Shown one piece after another: positions 38,654-47,192 of a stretch of DNA of 64,000 bases. Each line of letters begins with the position of its first letter. Position 1 is the first letter of the stretch. A model generated the notes under the pieces. The model did not search any database and was not told the DNA's origin. It saw only the letters and a list, made by a program, of their open reading frames with translations. The position numbers were made by a program, and so were the translations under genes. Source of the DNA: Variovorax sp. RA8 (GTDB lineage: Bacteria; Pseudomonadota; Gammaproteobacteria; Burkholderiales; Burkholderiaceae_C); the NCBI RefSeq assembly GCF_901827175.1, contig NZ_LR594662.1, forward strand, positions 4,836,001 to 4,900,000, written 5' to 3'.

Positions 38654-39912
38654 AGGCCCTGTTCGCGATCGCCTGGAAGAGCGCCTGGAACCGCCGCTTC
38701 ACGCTGGCGCTCACGGTGCTGTCGATCGCGCTGTCCACCTTCCTGCTGTTGGGCGTCGAGCGCATCCGCACCGAGCTGCGCGACAACTTCTCCGCATCCG
38801 TCTCGGGGACCGACCTGATCGTGGGCGCACGCACCGGCTCCTCGCAACTGCTGCTGTACTCGGTGTTCCGCATCGGCGCCGCCACCAACAACATGCAGTG
38901 GCAGAGCGTGCAGGCCCTGGCCGCGCACCCGGGCGTGGATTGGGTAGTGCCGCTGTCGCTGGGCGACTCCCACCGCGGCTTCGCGGTGCTTGCGACCTCG
39001 CCGGACTACTTCCAGCATTTCCGCTACGGCAACCGCCAGCCGCTGCGGCTGCGGGAGGGCAAGCCCTTCGCCGAACTCTTCGACACGGTGATCGGCGCCG
39101 AAGTGGCGGATCGGCTCGGCTACCACGTGGGCCAACGCATCACGCTGGCGCACGGCAGCGGCGAACTCAACGTGGCCGAACATGCCGACAAGCCCTTCGT
39201 CGTGGCGGGGGTGCTCGCGCGCACGGGCACGCCGGTCGATCGAACGGTCCACATCGGCCTGGAAGCGATGGAGGCCTTGCATCTCGAATGGCGCGGCGGC
39301 GCGCCGCTGCCGGGCGTGCGCATCCCGGCCGAGCAGGTCCGCAAGTTCGATCTCAAGCCCAAGACCGTGACCGCCGCGCTGGTCGGGCTCAAGAACCGGG
39401 CCGCGGTGTTCTCGGTGCAGCGCTGGGTTTCAACCTACCAGCCCGAGGCGCTGATGGCCATCCTGCCCGGCGTGGCGCTGGACGAGTTGTGGAGCGTGAT
39501 CGGCGTCGGCGAGAACGCGCTGCTGCTGATGTCAGCGCTGGTCGCGCTGGTCAGCCTCGCAGGGCTGGTGTCGGTGGTGATGGCGGGGCTGAACGAGCGG
39601 CGCCGCGAGCTCGCGGTATTGCGTGCGGTGGGCGCCAGCCTGCGCCATGTGCTGGCGTTGCTGGCGCTCGAAGGCGCGATCGTCACACTGCTGGGCGTGG
39701 CGCTCGGCCTCGTCGCGGCGGCGCTGGGGATCGCCCTGCTTTCGCCATGGCTGCAGGCCCAGTTCGGGCTGACACTCTCGCTGTCCGAACCTACACTCAA
39801 TGAATGGGCCTTGCTCGCCGGCTTGCTGGCGGCGGGCTGGCTTGCGAGCCTGCTGCCGGGCGTGCGCGCCTACCGGCTCTCTCTTGCAGACGGCCTCTCC
39901 CCAAGGATCTGA
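38650..39912 (+). CDS. FtsX/MacB-type ABC permease
   Basis: Predicted 420-residue membrane protein with an N-terminal membrane segment at about residues 15-37, a large periplasmic domain (about 45-265) and three C-terminal segments, the MacB/LolE-type topology. The C-terminal hallmark GLNERRRELAVLRAVGASLRHV is present. It belongs with the ATPase just upstream. This class usually works as a mechanotransmitter or exporter rather than an importer. Closest known context is the zrg zinc operon. The following DUF3299 gene begins two bases after its stop. Confidence 0.9.
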   Translation: MKALFAIAWKSAWNRRFTLALTVLSIALSTFLLLGVERIRTELRDNFSASVSGTDLIVGARTGSSQLLLYSVFRIGAATNNMQWQSVQALAAHPGVDWVVPLSLGDSHRGFAVLATSPDYFQHFRYGNRQPLRLREGKPFAELFDTVIGAEVADRLGYHVGQRITLAHGSGELNVAEHADKPFVVAGVLARTGTPVDRTVHIGLEAMEALHLEWRGGAPLPGVRIPAEQVRKFDLKPKTVTAALVGLKNRAAVFSVQRWVSTYQPEALMAILPGVALDELWSVIGVGENALLLMSALVALVSLAGLVSVVMAGLNERRRELAVLRAVGASLRHVLALLALEGAIVTLLGVALGLVAAALGIALLSPWLQAQFGLTLSLSEPTLNEWALLAGLLAAGWLASLLPGVRAYRLSLADGLSPRI

Positions 39913-39914
39913 AC

Positions 39915-40514
39915 ATGATGAAGACATTGCGTCCCCTGCTCCTGGCGCTGTGTGCCGCGACCGTCACGGCCTACGCTGCCGACCCGGCGCCGCAGTCGAC
40001 CTCGGCCACCAACCCGCTGGGCGGCAAGAACGCCGCCGCCAAGCCCGCGCCGGGTCAGCCGCGGCTGATTGCCTGGGAAGAATTGGTGCCCAAGGACTGG
40101 GACCCGATGAAGGAATTCAAGGGCATGGACCTGAGCAAGCTGGAGGACGGCGATCCTCGCGCCAACGAGCTGCTGATGAAAATGCAGGAAGTCTCGAACA
40201 ACGCGCCCACCAACCCTGCGATGAACGGCGTGGAGATCAAGCTGCCGGGCTTCATCGTGCCGCTGGAAGAGAACAAGGGCGAGGTCACGGAGTTCCTGCT
40301 GGTGCCCTACTTCGGCGCCTGCATCCACACCCCGCCGCCGCCGGCCAACCAGATCGTGCACGTGCGCCCGCGCCAGGGCGCGAAGTTCCGCGCCATGGAC
40401 ACGGTATGGATCACCGGCAAGCTCCAGACCCTGCGCAACGATTCGATGATGGGCGTGAGCGGCTACCACATGACCGCGGAGAGCGTCACCAAGTACACCG
40501 GCGGGGCGAAGTAG
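39915..40514 (+). CDS. DUF3299 exported protein
   Basis: Predicted 199-residue protein with a signal peptide at residues 1-22 (cleavage near TAYAAD). The DUF3299 core contains MNGVEIKLPGFIVPLEENKG and LLVPYFGACIHTPPPPANQI; the conserved CIHTPPPPANQ loop with Cys and His could bind metal. AAGGAT lies before two adjacent ATGs (39915 and 39918). DUF3299 genes commonly end zrg-like operons beside DUF2796 and an FtsX-type transporter. Exact role unknown. Confidence 0.87.
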   Translation: MMKTLRPLLLALCAATVTAYAADPAPQSTSATNPLGGKNAAAKPAPGQPRLIAWEELVPKDWDPMKEFKGMDLSKLEDGDPRANELLMKMQEVSNNAPTNPAMNGVEIKLPGFIVPLEENKGEVTEFLLVPYFGACIHTPPPPANQIVHVRPRQGAKFRAMDTVWITGKLQTLRNDSMMGVSGYHMTAESVTKYTGGAK

Positions 40515-40604
40515 CAGACGACCGCAGCGCCCGGGGCCTATGATGAACGGGACGCTGCCCTTTCGATGGCAGCGCGCCCGGTTCCATCATCCAAGGAGCG
40601 TTCC

Positions 40605-40814
40605 ATGTCCAATCACGTCTACAAACTCCTCGAACTCACCGGCTCTTCGCCCACGAGCAGCGACGATGCCGTGCAGCGTGCGATCGCGAAGGCCAGCGAG
40701 TCGGTGCGCAACATCCAGTGGTTCGAGGTCACCGAGACCCGTGGCCACGTGCAGGACGGCAAGATCGCGCATTGGCAGGTCACGCTGAAAGTGGGCTTCA
40801 CGCTCGAGGACTGA
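40605..40814 (+). CDS. Dodecin flavin-binding protein
   Basis: Predicted 69-residue protein that forms dodecameric hollow spheres storing or buffering flavins. The sequence [20 protein letters not shown] then [20 protein letters not shown] shows the dodecin fold, with the flavin-stacking tryptophan in IQWFEV and [14 protein letters not shown] as the final strand. Strong AAGGAG precedes the ATG. It stands 90 bases after the DUF3299 gene and may be a separate transcript. Confidence 0.95.
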   Translation: MSNHVYKLLELTGSSPTSSDDAVQRAIAKASESVRNIQWFEVTETRGHVQDGKIAHWQVTLKVGFTLED

Positions 40815-40843
40815 AGAAGGGCCCGGTGCGGACCGGGGCGACC

Positions 40844-41077
40844 TCAGTCCGGCGCCTGCATGACGCGATCGAATTCCTCGTCGGCCGGCACGTTGTCGGC
40901 ATCGAGCTCGCTGGCATCGCTCAGGTCGATGCCGGTTTCCTCGGAAAGCTCGTCCGGCGCTCCGGCCTCGACTTCGTCCAGAGCTTCGCCTTCGGGCAGC
41001 TCGTCGTCCTCGATTTCTTCTTCCGTTGGATCGTCGACGGGATCGACGGAGCGCAGCGGGGGATCGGCGCGGTTCAT
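40844..41077 (-). CDS. Small very acidic protein of unknown function
   Basis: Predicted 77-residue protein with about one-third Asp/Glu and almost no hydrophobic core (EEEIEDDELPEGEALDEVEA), so it is probably disordered. AGGAG at the proper distance before the ATG supports translation. It is convergent with the dodecin gene. No family is recognised; acidic low-complexity proteins of this type could bind metals or basic partners, but nothing here shows that. Confidence 0.6.
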   Translation of the reverse strand: MNRADPPLRSVDPVDDPTEEEIEDDELPEGEALDEVEAGAPDELSEETGIDLSDASELDADNVPADEEFDRVMQAPD

Positions 41078-41207
41078 GATCGGCTCCTAGGCTGTTATGG
41101 CTCGCGTTGGCAAGCCCCAAGTGTGAGCCTCCTCGCCCGACTTGGGTAGCCCGAGTTTGCAACCGGCCGAACGGGCGGTGTGTCGGAAATCGCCGCGTTC
41201 GGCCTCT

Positions 41208-42101
41208 TCAATGCTTGTGGCCGTGTTCCTCGTGCGCGGGCTCGGCATGCTCATGGGCATGTTCGTACTCGCCATGGGCCAGGCGGCTGACGCCCATCAC
41301 CAGCAGGAGACCCGCGGCGAGCCAGGCGATCTGCCATGCGGTCTCGCGCGCGCTCAGGCGCTTTTGCAGTTGCGGAATCAGGTCGGCCAGCGCCACGTAG
41401 ACAAAGCTGCTGGAGGCCAGCACCAGGAAGTAGGGAAGCCAGCCGTGGAGCTGGTCGACCAGCCACCAGCCGGCCAGGCCGCCCAGCGCGGTCATCGTGC
41501 CGGCGAGCGACACCTTGACCAGCGCCGCCCGCGCATCGGGCGAGCTCTGGCGCAGCACCACCAGGTCGCCGATGTGGTGCGGTACTTCGTGCGCAAGCAC
41601 CGCGAGCGCGGCGACCAGACCCAGGCGCAGGTCGGCGATGAAGGCCGAGGCGATCAGGATGCCGTCGCCGAAGCAATGCACGCTGTCGCCGGTGAGCACT
41701 GCCCAGCCGCCGCTCTTGCGCAGATGGTCGTGGCCGTGCGAATGCGAGCGCCCGTGTCCGTGTCCGTGGCCATGGTCGTGGTCGTGGTCGTGGTGCTCCT
41801 CCTCGCCATGATGGTGCTCGTGGCCGTGGTGCCAGAGTTCGGCCTTGTCGAGCAGGAAGAACAGCACCAGCCCGCCGAGCAGCACGCCGAACAGCAGGCC
41901 CGGTTCGATGCGGCTCTCGAAGGCCTCGGGCAGCAGGTGCATGAAGGCGGTGGCCAGCAGCGCGCCAGCCGCCAGGCTCAGCAGGTGCTGCGGATCGACG
42001 CCGCCGCCGCGGCGCACGCCCACGCGCAAAAGCAGCGCGGCGACCCAGACACTTCCGATGCCGGCAACCAGAGTCGCGGCGATGATGACGAACAGGTTCA
42101 T
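41208..42101 (-). CDS. ZIP-family divalent metal transporter with histidine-rich loop
   Basis: Predicted 297-residue membrane transporter, most likely for zinc. About eight hydrophobic segments are seen. The metal-path motifs are VHCFGDGILIASAF and AHEVPHHIGDLVVL, the latter being the LIV-1/ZIP7-type HEVPH signature. A cytoplasmic loop at about residues 87-130 is extremely histidine-rich (HHGHEHHHGEEEHHDHDHDH), and the C-terminus also ends in a His-rich tail. Uptake versus efflux cannot be told. An intrinsic-terminator hairpin ends only 14 bases upstream of the ATG at 42101. Confidence 0.93.
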   Translation of the reverse strand: MNLFVIIAATLVAGIGSVWVAALLLRVGVRRGGGVDPQHLLSLAAGALLATAFMHLLPEAFESRIEPGLLFGVLLGGLVLFFLLDKAELWHHGHEHHHGEEEHHDHDHDHGHGHGHGRSHSHGHDHLRKSGGWAVLTGDSVHCFGDGILIASAFIADLRLGLVAALAVLAHEVPHHIGDLVVLRQSSPDARAALVKVSLAGTMTALGGLAGWWLVDQLHGWLPYFLVLASSSFVYVALADLIPQLQKRLSARETAWQIAWLAAGLLLVMGVSRLAHGEYEHAHEHAEPAHEEHGHKH

Positions 42102-42114
42102 GTCGGCTTCACGA

Positions 42115-42146
42115 GAAAAAACAAAAGCCGCCCATCGGACGGCTTT
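42115..42146 (-). terminator. Intrinsic terminator after the dienelactone hydrolase gene, just before the ZIP start
   Basis: Read leftward, AAAGCCGTCC and GGCGGCTTT pair (one G-U) around a 4-base loop, followed by a T-rich tail TTGTTTTTT. It sits 20 bases after the hydrolase stop and 14 before the ZIP start codon. It either ends the upstream operon or acts as an attenuator for the ZIP gene. Confidence 0.85.
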
Positions 42147-42165
42147 CAGCAGAAAGCGCGGCGCC

Positions 42166-43083
42166 TCAGTCGATGCCGTGGCTATGGAACCAGGCCAAGG
42201 CACGCTTCCAGCCGTCCTCGGCCGGGCCCGCGACGTAGCTCGGCCGGTAGTCGGCATGGAAAGCGTGGCCCGCTTCGGGGTACACGACGAACTGGGAGGC
42301 CTTGGCCGCCGGAGAGCCGGTGGCCAGAGCGGCTTTCATCTTATCAACCGTGTCAAGGGGGATGCCCTGGTCCTTGCCGCCATAGAGACCGAGCACCGGC
42401 GCCTTCAGCTCGGCAACCAGGTCGATCGGATGCTTCGGCGTCAGCGCGCCGGGCTGCCCGACCAGCCGGCCATACCAGGCCACGCCCGCCTTGACCTTGC
42501 CAGTGGCCGCATAGAGCCAGACGATGCGGCCACCCCAGCAGAAGCCGGTGATGGCGGCCTCGTCGGCGTCGCCGCCGTTGGCCGCAGCGTACTTCAGGGC
42601 GCCGTCGAGGTCGGCCATCACTTGCGCGTCGGGCACCTTGCTGACCACTTCGGCCTGCAGCTTCGGGATGTCGGTGTAGCTGCGCGGATCGCCCTGGCGC
42701 GCATAGAGCTCGGGCGCAATCGCGTAATAGCCGGCCTTGGCGAAGCGGCGGCAGGTGTCGGCGATGTACTCGTGCACACCGAAGATCTCCTGCACCACCA
42801 GCACCACGGGCAGGCCGGTCTTGCCGGCAGGTGCGGCGGCGTAGGCCGGCACATCGAAGCCGTTCACGCTGTACTTGACGGGGCCGGCCTTCAGGCCGTC
42901 GGCGGGGGTGTTGATCGCGGTCTGCGCCGCGATGGGCAGCGTGGCCGCCGCATAGCCGACGCCGATGGCGGCCTTGAGAGCGGTGCGGCGCGTGGTGCCT
43001 TGCCAGGTGCTCTCGCCGGGGCGAAGCGAATCGAACTCGGCTTGCAGATCGGAACCTGTCTGGGAATGGCGCATCAGGGGCAT
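42166..43083 (-). CDS. Exported dienelactone-hydrolase-family protein
   Basis: Predicted 305-residue alpha/beta hydrolase. Residues 1-55 contain a twin-arginine-like leader (TTRRTALKAAIGVGYAAATL). The catalytic nucleophile is the cysteine of TGFCWGG, with the histidine in EAGHAFHADYRPSY and an aspartate in the Y-G-G-K-D-Q-G segment, the triad of dienelactone hydrolases. AAGGAG precedes the ATG at 43083. It is the last gene of a leftward group behind a GltI-like protein and a racemase; the terminator follows. The substrate is not clear; family members also cleave other lactones and esters. Confidence 0.9.
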   Translation of the reverse strand: MPLMRHSQTGSDLQAEFDSLRPGESTWQGTTRRTALKAAIGVGYAAATLPIAAQTAINTPADGLKAGPVKYSVNGFDVPAYAAAPAGKTGLPVVLVVQEIFGVHEYIADTCRRFAKAGYYAIAPELYARQGDPRSYTDIPKLQAEVVSKVPDAQVMADLDGALKYAAANGGDADEAAITGFCWGGRIVWLYAATGKVKAGVAWYGRLVGQPGALTPKHPIDLVAELKAPVLGLYGGKDQGIPLDTVDKMKAALATGSPAAKASQFVVYPEAGHAFHADYRPSYVAGPAEDGWKRALAWFHSHGID

Positions 43084-43159
43084 CAGTACGGACTCCTTGA
43101 AGAAATCGACAACCAGGCACGCAGGCGCGCGCCACCGCAAAGGCCCGCACTGTAGGCGA

Positions 43160-43924
43160 TCAGGCGTGAATCCGCTGTGACTGGGAAATCCCGTCATAGG
43201 CCCGCACGGCGAGCGCCGACGCCAGGACCCGTGCCGGATCGACCAGCCGCAGCCCGGCGACGGCCGCCGAGCCTTGCAGCCCCAGCGGGATCTCGGTGCA
43301 GCCCATGACGATGGCCACCGGGCCATGCCGATCCGCCAGTTGCTGCGCAACCCGGCTGAAGCAATGCTCCGCCAGACACATGTCGCCGGCTTTCACGCCC
43401 TCGTAGATGCCGCGCATCAGCAGCCTGCGCTCCTCGGCCAGCGGCAGGTGGCAGGCCAGGCCCGCATCGGCGAGCGCCTGCTCGTAGAGCCCCACGCGGT
43501 AAGTGCCCTCGGTCGCCATCAGCGCCGTGCCGCGCACGCCCTCGGCGGCGAGTTGCGCGGAGACCTCGCGCGCCACATGCAGTACCTCGATCTGCGGGAA
43601 ACGCTCCTGCAGCGTGGCGTGCCAGGCATGGGCCGTGTTGCAGGCGATCGCCACCGCGCGGCTGCCGAGGGCGGCCAGCCGTCCCAGCGCCTGCAGCATG
43701 GGCTCCAGCGGCTGGTGGGCACCGAGCGCGTTCGATTCGAGCGCGCCGCTGCGGTCGGGCACCGGCACCTGCGCCAGCCAGTGCTCGGGAAAGGCCTGGT
43801 CGCGCACCGGCTCGCCGCGCTCACGCATGAGCCGGGCACAGGCTTCGACGAAGAGGCGCACGAAGTCGGCGCCCGCCGCCGGCCCCATGCCCCCAAGGAT
43901 GCCGACCGTCTGCGACTTCAGCAT
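43160..43924 (-). CDS. Aspartate/glutamate racemase family protein
   Basis: Predicted 254-residue cofactor-independent racemase. The fold opens with VGILGGMGPAAGADF; the two catalytic cysteines are in ACNTAHAW and MGCTEIPL, the paired-cysteine pattern of Asp/Glu racemases. It starts 32 bases after the end of the GltI-like gene on the same strand. Together with the divergent D-amino-acid dehydrogenase it suggests interconversion of L- and D-acidic amino acids, which is inference from context. Confidence 0.92.
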   Translation of the reverse strand: MLKSQTVGILGGMGPAAGADFVRLFVEACARLMRERGEPVRDQAFPEHWLAQVPVPDRSGALESNALGAHQPLEPMLQALGRLAALGSRAVAIACNTAHAWHATLQERFPQIEVLHVAREVSAQLAAEGVRGTALMATEGTYRVGLYEQALADAGLACHLPLAEERRLLMRGIYEGVKAGDMCLAEHCFSRVAQQLADRHGPVAIVMGCTEIPLGLQGSAAVAGLRLVDPARVLASALAVRAYDGISQSQRIHA

Positions 43925-43956
43925 CGCGGCCTCCCTGCCTCGATCAACGCCTGCGC

Positions 43957-44838
43957 TCAGGTTGCGGGTTTGTCAGTAGGCGACTTGATGTTGTCGCGCA
44001 GCTGCGGGCTCATCGGCAGGTTCAGCGGCACGTTCTTGGGCGGGATCGGCTGCAGGAACCACTTGGTGTACATCTTCTCGAACTCGCCGCTCTTCATCAG
44101 GCCGATGAAGGTGTCGTCGACCAGCTTCTTGAAGGCCGTGTCGTCCTTCGCCAGCATGCAGGCATAGGGCTCGACCTGCAACGCCTCGCCGACCACCTCG
44201 AACTCGGCCGGGTTCTTGGCATTGGCCATCAGTCCATACAGCAGGATGTCGTCCATCGCGAAAGCCACGGCGCGGCCGCTCTCGACCAGCAGGAAGGCGT
44301 CGGCGTGGTCCTTGGCCAGCACGATGTCCATGTCGAGGTTCTTCTCGGCGTTGTACTTGCGCATGACCAGCGCGTTGGTGGTGCCGGTAGTACTGGTGAT
44401 CGTCTTCTTTGCGAGGTCGGCGTAGTCCTTGATGTTGGAGGACTTCTTCACCAGCAGGCGCGTGCCCGTGTAGAAGTGGTTGACGGCGAAGCTCACGTCC
44501 TTGGCGCGTGCGCTGTTGTTCGTGGTGGAACCGCACTCCAGGTCGACGGTGCCGTTGCTCAGCAGAGGAATGCGGTTCTGCGAGGTCACGGCCATCATTG
44601 CCACCTCGAGATTGGGCTTGTTGAGCTTCTTCTTGACCGCTTCGACCACCGCATTGGAGAGCTCGACCGAGAAACCGATCGGCTTGCCGCCGTCCAGGTA
44701 GCTGAAGGGCACCGAGGACTCGCGGTAGGCGAGCGTGATCTTGCCGGAGGCGGCGATCTTGGCCAGGGTGTCGGCAGCCTGCGCACCCGTTGCGGCAGCG
44801 GCGAGCGCCACGGCAGCCATCAATACGGAAATCTTCAT
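43957..44838 (-). CDS. Amino-acid ABC transporter binding protein (GltI-like)
   Basis: Predicted 293-residue periplasmic binding protein with a signal peptide at residues 1-22 (cleavage near AQAAD). The mature start LAKIAASGKITLAYRESSVP then PFSYLDGGKPIGFSVELS is the polar-amino-acid (glutamate/aspartate) class, and DLECGSTTNNSARAKDVSFA and FAMDDILLYGLMANA are GltI marks. No permease or ATPase genes for it lie in the window, so partners must be elsewhere. It is the first of a leftward three-gene group. Confidence 0.9.
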   Translation of the reverse strand: MKISVLMAAVALAAAATGAQAADTLAKIAASGKITLAYRESSVPFSYLDGGKPIGFSVELSNAVVEAVKKKLNKPNLEVAMMAVTSQNRIPLLSNGTVDLECGSTTNNSARAKDVSFAVNHFYTGTRLLVKKSSNIKDYADLAKKTITSTTGTTNALVMRKYNAEKNLDMDIVLAKDHADAFLLVESGRAVAFAMDDILLYGLMANAKNPAEFEVVGEALQVEPYACMLAKDDTAFKKLVDDTFIGLMKSGEFEKMYTKWFLQPIPPKNVPLNLPMSPQLRDNIKSPTDKPAT

Positions 44839-45064
44839 GCGAGCCCTTTCGATCGGAATGGAATGTGTTGCCGAGTGTAGGAACGATTCACGCGGTGGCC
44901 ACAATTCCTTTTGCACCCACGCCCATGACCAAAAGTTATGGCCCGGCGCCCGGAGCCTGAAAGGCATGAGCTTTGGCTATGGGCGGCGGCGCTTTTGGCA
45001 TTTCACGCACGCGCGGCCGGCGCCTAGAGTCGGCGCATTCAACAAGCGACAGGAAGAAAGCGTC

Positions 45065-46276
45065 ATGCATGTGGGTGTGCTGGGTGCCGGCATCGTGGGC
45101 CTGGCCACGGCGTGGCAGTTGAGCCAGCGGGGCGTCCGGGTGAGCGTGGTCGACCGCGCGGCGCCTGGGTCCGGCGCAAGCGGCGGCAACGGCGCGCAGC
45201 TGAGCTATTCCTACGTGCAGCCGCTGGCCGACGCTTCCATCTGGAAGCAGCTGCCCAAGCTGCTGTTCTCGCCCTCCTCCCCGCTGAAGCTGCGGCCCCA
45301 GCTCGATCCGCTGCAGTGGCGCTGGGGCCTGGCATTTCTCGCGGCCTGCAACGCGCGCACCTCGCGCGAGACCACGTCCCGGTTGCTGGCACTGGCGGCC
45401 GAGAGCCGCGCCGCCTTCGAGACCATGCTGGCCGGGCTCGATCCCGACTGCGACTACTCCAGCACCGGCAAGCTGGTCCTGTATGGGAGCGCCGCCTCGC
45501 TGGACGGCGCCCGCCGTCAGCTCGAGCTCCAGCGCACGATGGGCAGCGAGCAGCGCCTGGTCACGCCCGACGAATGCATCTCGATCGAGCCCGCGCTCGC
45601 GGCTTACCGCGACCAGATGGCCGGCGCCGTCCACACGCCCAGCGAATGTGCCGCCGACTGCCTCAAGCTCTGCAACGCGCTGGAGCGGGCGTTGCGGGCG
45701 CGCGGTGTGCGCTTCCTGCTCGACTGCGAGGTGCAAGGCTTCGACCGGCGCGATGGCCGCGTGGCGGCGGTGCAGACCAGCGCGGGCGACGTGGAGGCGG
45801 ACGCCTTCGTCATGGCCCTTGGCACCGCCTCGCATCGGCTGGGTCGCCAGCTCGGCGCCTACCTGCCGGTCTATCCGCTCAAGGGCTACAGCATCACGGT
45901 CGATGTGGACGGGGCGCCCGATGCGGCGCCGCAGGTCAGCGTGACCGACAGCGCGCGCAAGGTGGTGTTCGCGCGCATCGGCTCGCGCCTGCGGGTGGCG
46001 GGGATGGCCGAGCTGGTGGGGCACGATGCCAGCATCCCGGCCACGCGCATCGAGACGCTGGCGGCGGCGACGCGCGCCGTGTTTCCACAGGCCAGCCGCA
46101 TGGAGGCGCTCCATCCCTGGACCGGCATGCGCCCGGCCACGCCGACGGGCGTGCCCATCATCGGGCGCCTGGCCGGTGCGCCGTCGAACATGGTGTTCAA
46201 CACCGGCCACGGCGCGCTGGGCTTCACGCTGGCTTTCGGATCGGCGGAGCGCGTGGCGCGGCAGCTGACGGCCTAA
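45065..46276 (+). CDS. FAD-dependent D-amino acid dehydrogenase (DadA paralogue)
   Basis: Predicted 403-residue flavoprotein of the DadA/glycine-oxidase family. The FAD motif GAGIVG is at residues 7-12, ASGGNGAQLSYSYVQPLADA replaces the [14 protein letters not shown] segment of classical DadA, and the C-terminus has TGHGALGFTLAFGS. It is distinct from the dadA at 4169-5479. The ATG at 45065 has AGGAAG at 12 bases. Divergent from the GltI-like and racemase genes, it probably oxidises a D-amino acid produced by the racemase. Its stop overlaps the LysR stop. Confidence 0.88.
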   Translation: MHVGVLGAGIVGLATAWQLSQRGVRVSVVDRAAPGSGASGGNGAQLSYSYVQPLADASIWKQLPKLLFSPSSPLKLRPQLDPLQWRWGLAFLAACNARTSRETTSRLLALAAESRAAFETMLAGLDPDCDYSSTGKLVLYGSAASLDGARRQLELQRTMGSEQRLVTPDECISIEPALAAYRDQMAGAVHTPSECAADCLKLCNALERALRARGVRFLLDCEVQGFDRRDGRVAAVQTSAGDVEADAFVMALGTASHRLGRQLGAYLPVYPLKGYSITVDVDGAPDAAPQVSVTDSARKVVFARIGSRLRVAGMAELVGHDASIPATRIETLAAATRAVFPQASRMEALHPWTGMRPATPTGVPIIGRLAGAPSNMVFNTGHGALGFTLAFGSAERVARQLTA

Positions 46277-47175
46277 GCCATTTCCTCGATCGCCTCGCGC
46301 ATGCAGCGCGTGATGCCGCGCACCGCCACCGAGTCGGGCCGTTCGGCAAAGCGCAAGGCACGGATCGGCACCGGGATGCACGGCTCGAGCGCCAGCACAT
46401 CCACCTTCTCGCGATCGGCAGAGCCGGCGGTGCAGCCGTCGACCAGTGCCACGCCCAGCCCATGGTGCGCCATGGCCAGCGCGGCATGGTAGGTCTGCAC
46501 CGTGACCACGGCCTGCTGGAAGCCCACGCCGGCCTGTCGGCAGGCCTGGCTCAGGCTGGTGCCCACGGGGTCACGGCTGTCGAGCCCCACCACCGGGACC
46601 TTGACGAGGTCGTGCAGCGCCACCGAGCCGTTGCGCACCAGCGCGCGCGGCAGCATCCCCTTGGGTGCGATGCACACCATGCGGCTGTCGGCCAGCGCCT
46701 CCTGCGTGAGCGAGGGATGCACCGCGGGACTGAAGGCGAAGCCGACGTCGGCCTCCTGCCGCAGCAGGGCCGACATGATCTGCGGCGAATGCAGCGATTC
46801 CACCGTGACGACCACGCCCGGATGCTGCTCCCGGAACGCCTTGAGCGCGCGCGGCAGCACTTCATAGCTCAGCGCCAGCACGGTGAGGATGCGCAGCTCG
46901 CCCGCGTTGCTGCCGGTGCGCAGATGGGCCGCCAGCCGCTGCACCTCGTCGAGCTGCGCGAAGAGGCGCTCGATGTGCGGATAGAGCGCCTGCGCCTCGG
47001 TCGTGGGCGTGAGCCGCCCCTTGGCGCGCTGGAACAGCGGGAAGCCCAGCTGGAGCTCCGCATGCTGCAGCGTGCGGCTGACGGCCGGCTGCGTGATGTT
47101 GATGAGCCTGGCCGCCGCGCTCACGCTGCCGGTGAGCATGATGGCGTTGAAGACCTCGATGTGGCGCAGGCGCAT
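46273..47175 (-). CDS. LysR-family transcriptional regulator
   Basis: Predicted 300-residue regulator. The N-terminal winged helix is MRLRHIEVFNAIMLTGSVSA then AARLINITQPAVSRTLQHAE; the rest is the effector-binding domain. It belongs to the class controlling amino-acid and opine metabolism (MRLRHIEVF-type start). It is convergent with the D-amino-acid dehydrogenase (overlapping stops) and 17 bases upstream of the M20 peptidase gene in the opposite sense of expression order, so target genes are uncertain. Confidence 0.92.
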   Translation of the reverse strand: MRLRHIEVFNAIMLTGSVSAAARLINITQPAVSRTLQHAELQLGFPLFQRAKGRLTPTTEAQALYPHIERLFAQLDEVQRLAAHLRTGSNAGELRILTVLALSYEVLPRALKAFREQHPGVVVTVESLHSPQIMSALLRQEADVGFAFSPAVHPSLTQEALADSRMVCIAPKGMLPRALVRNGSVALHDLVKVPVVGLDSRDPVGTSLSQACRQAGVGFQQAVVTVQTYHAALAMAHHGLGVALVDGCTAGSADREKVDVLALEPCIPVPIRALRFAERPDSVAVRGITRCMREAIEEMA

Positions 47176-47192
47176 CGCGTCAGGCAGTTGGG

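Noticed and set aside
42966..43083. Dienelactone hydrolase as a pathway gene for aromatic ring cleavage
   Set aside because: No other genes of chlorocatechol or protoanemonin pathways are in the window, and the exported form is unlike cytoplasmic ClcD-type enzymes.
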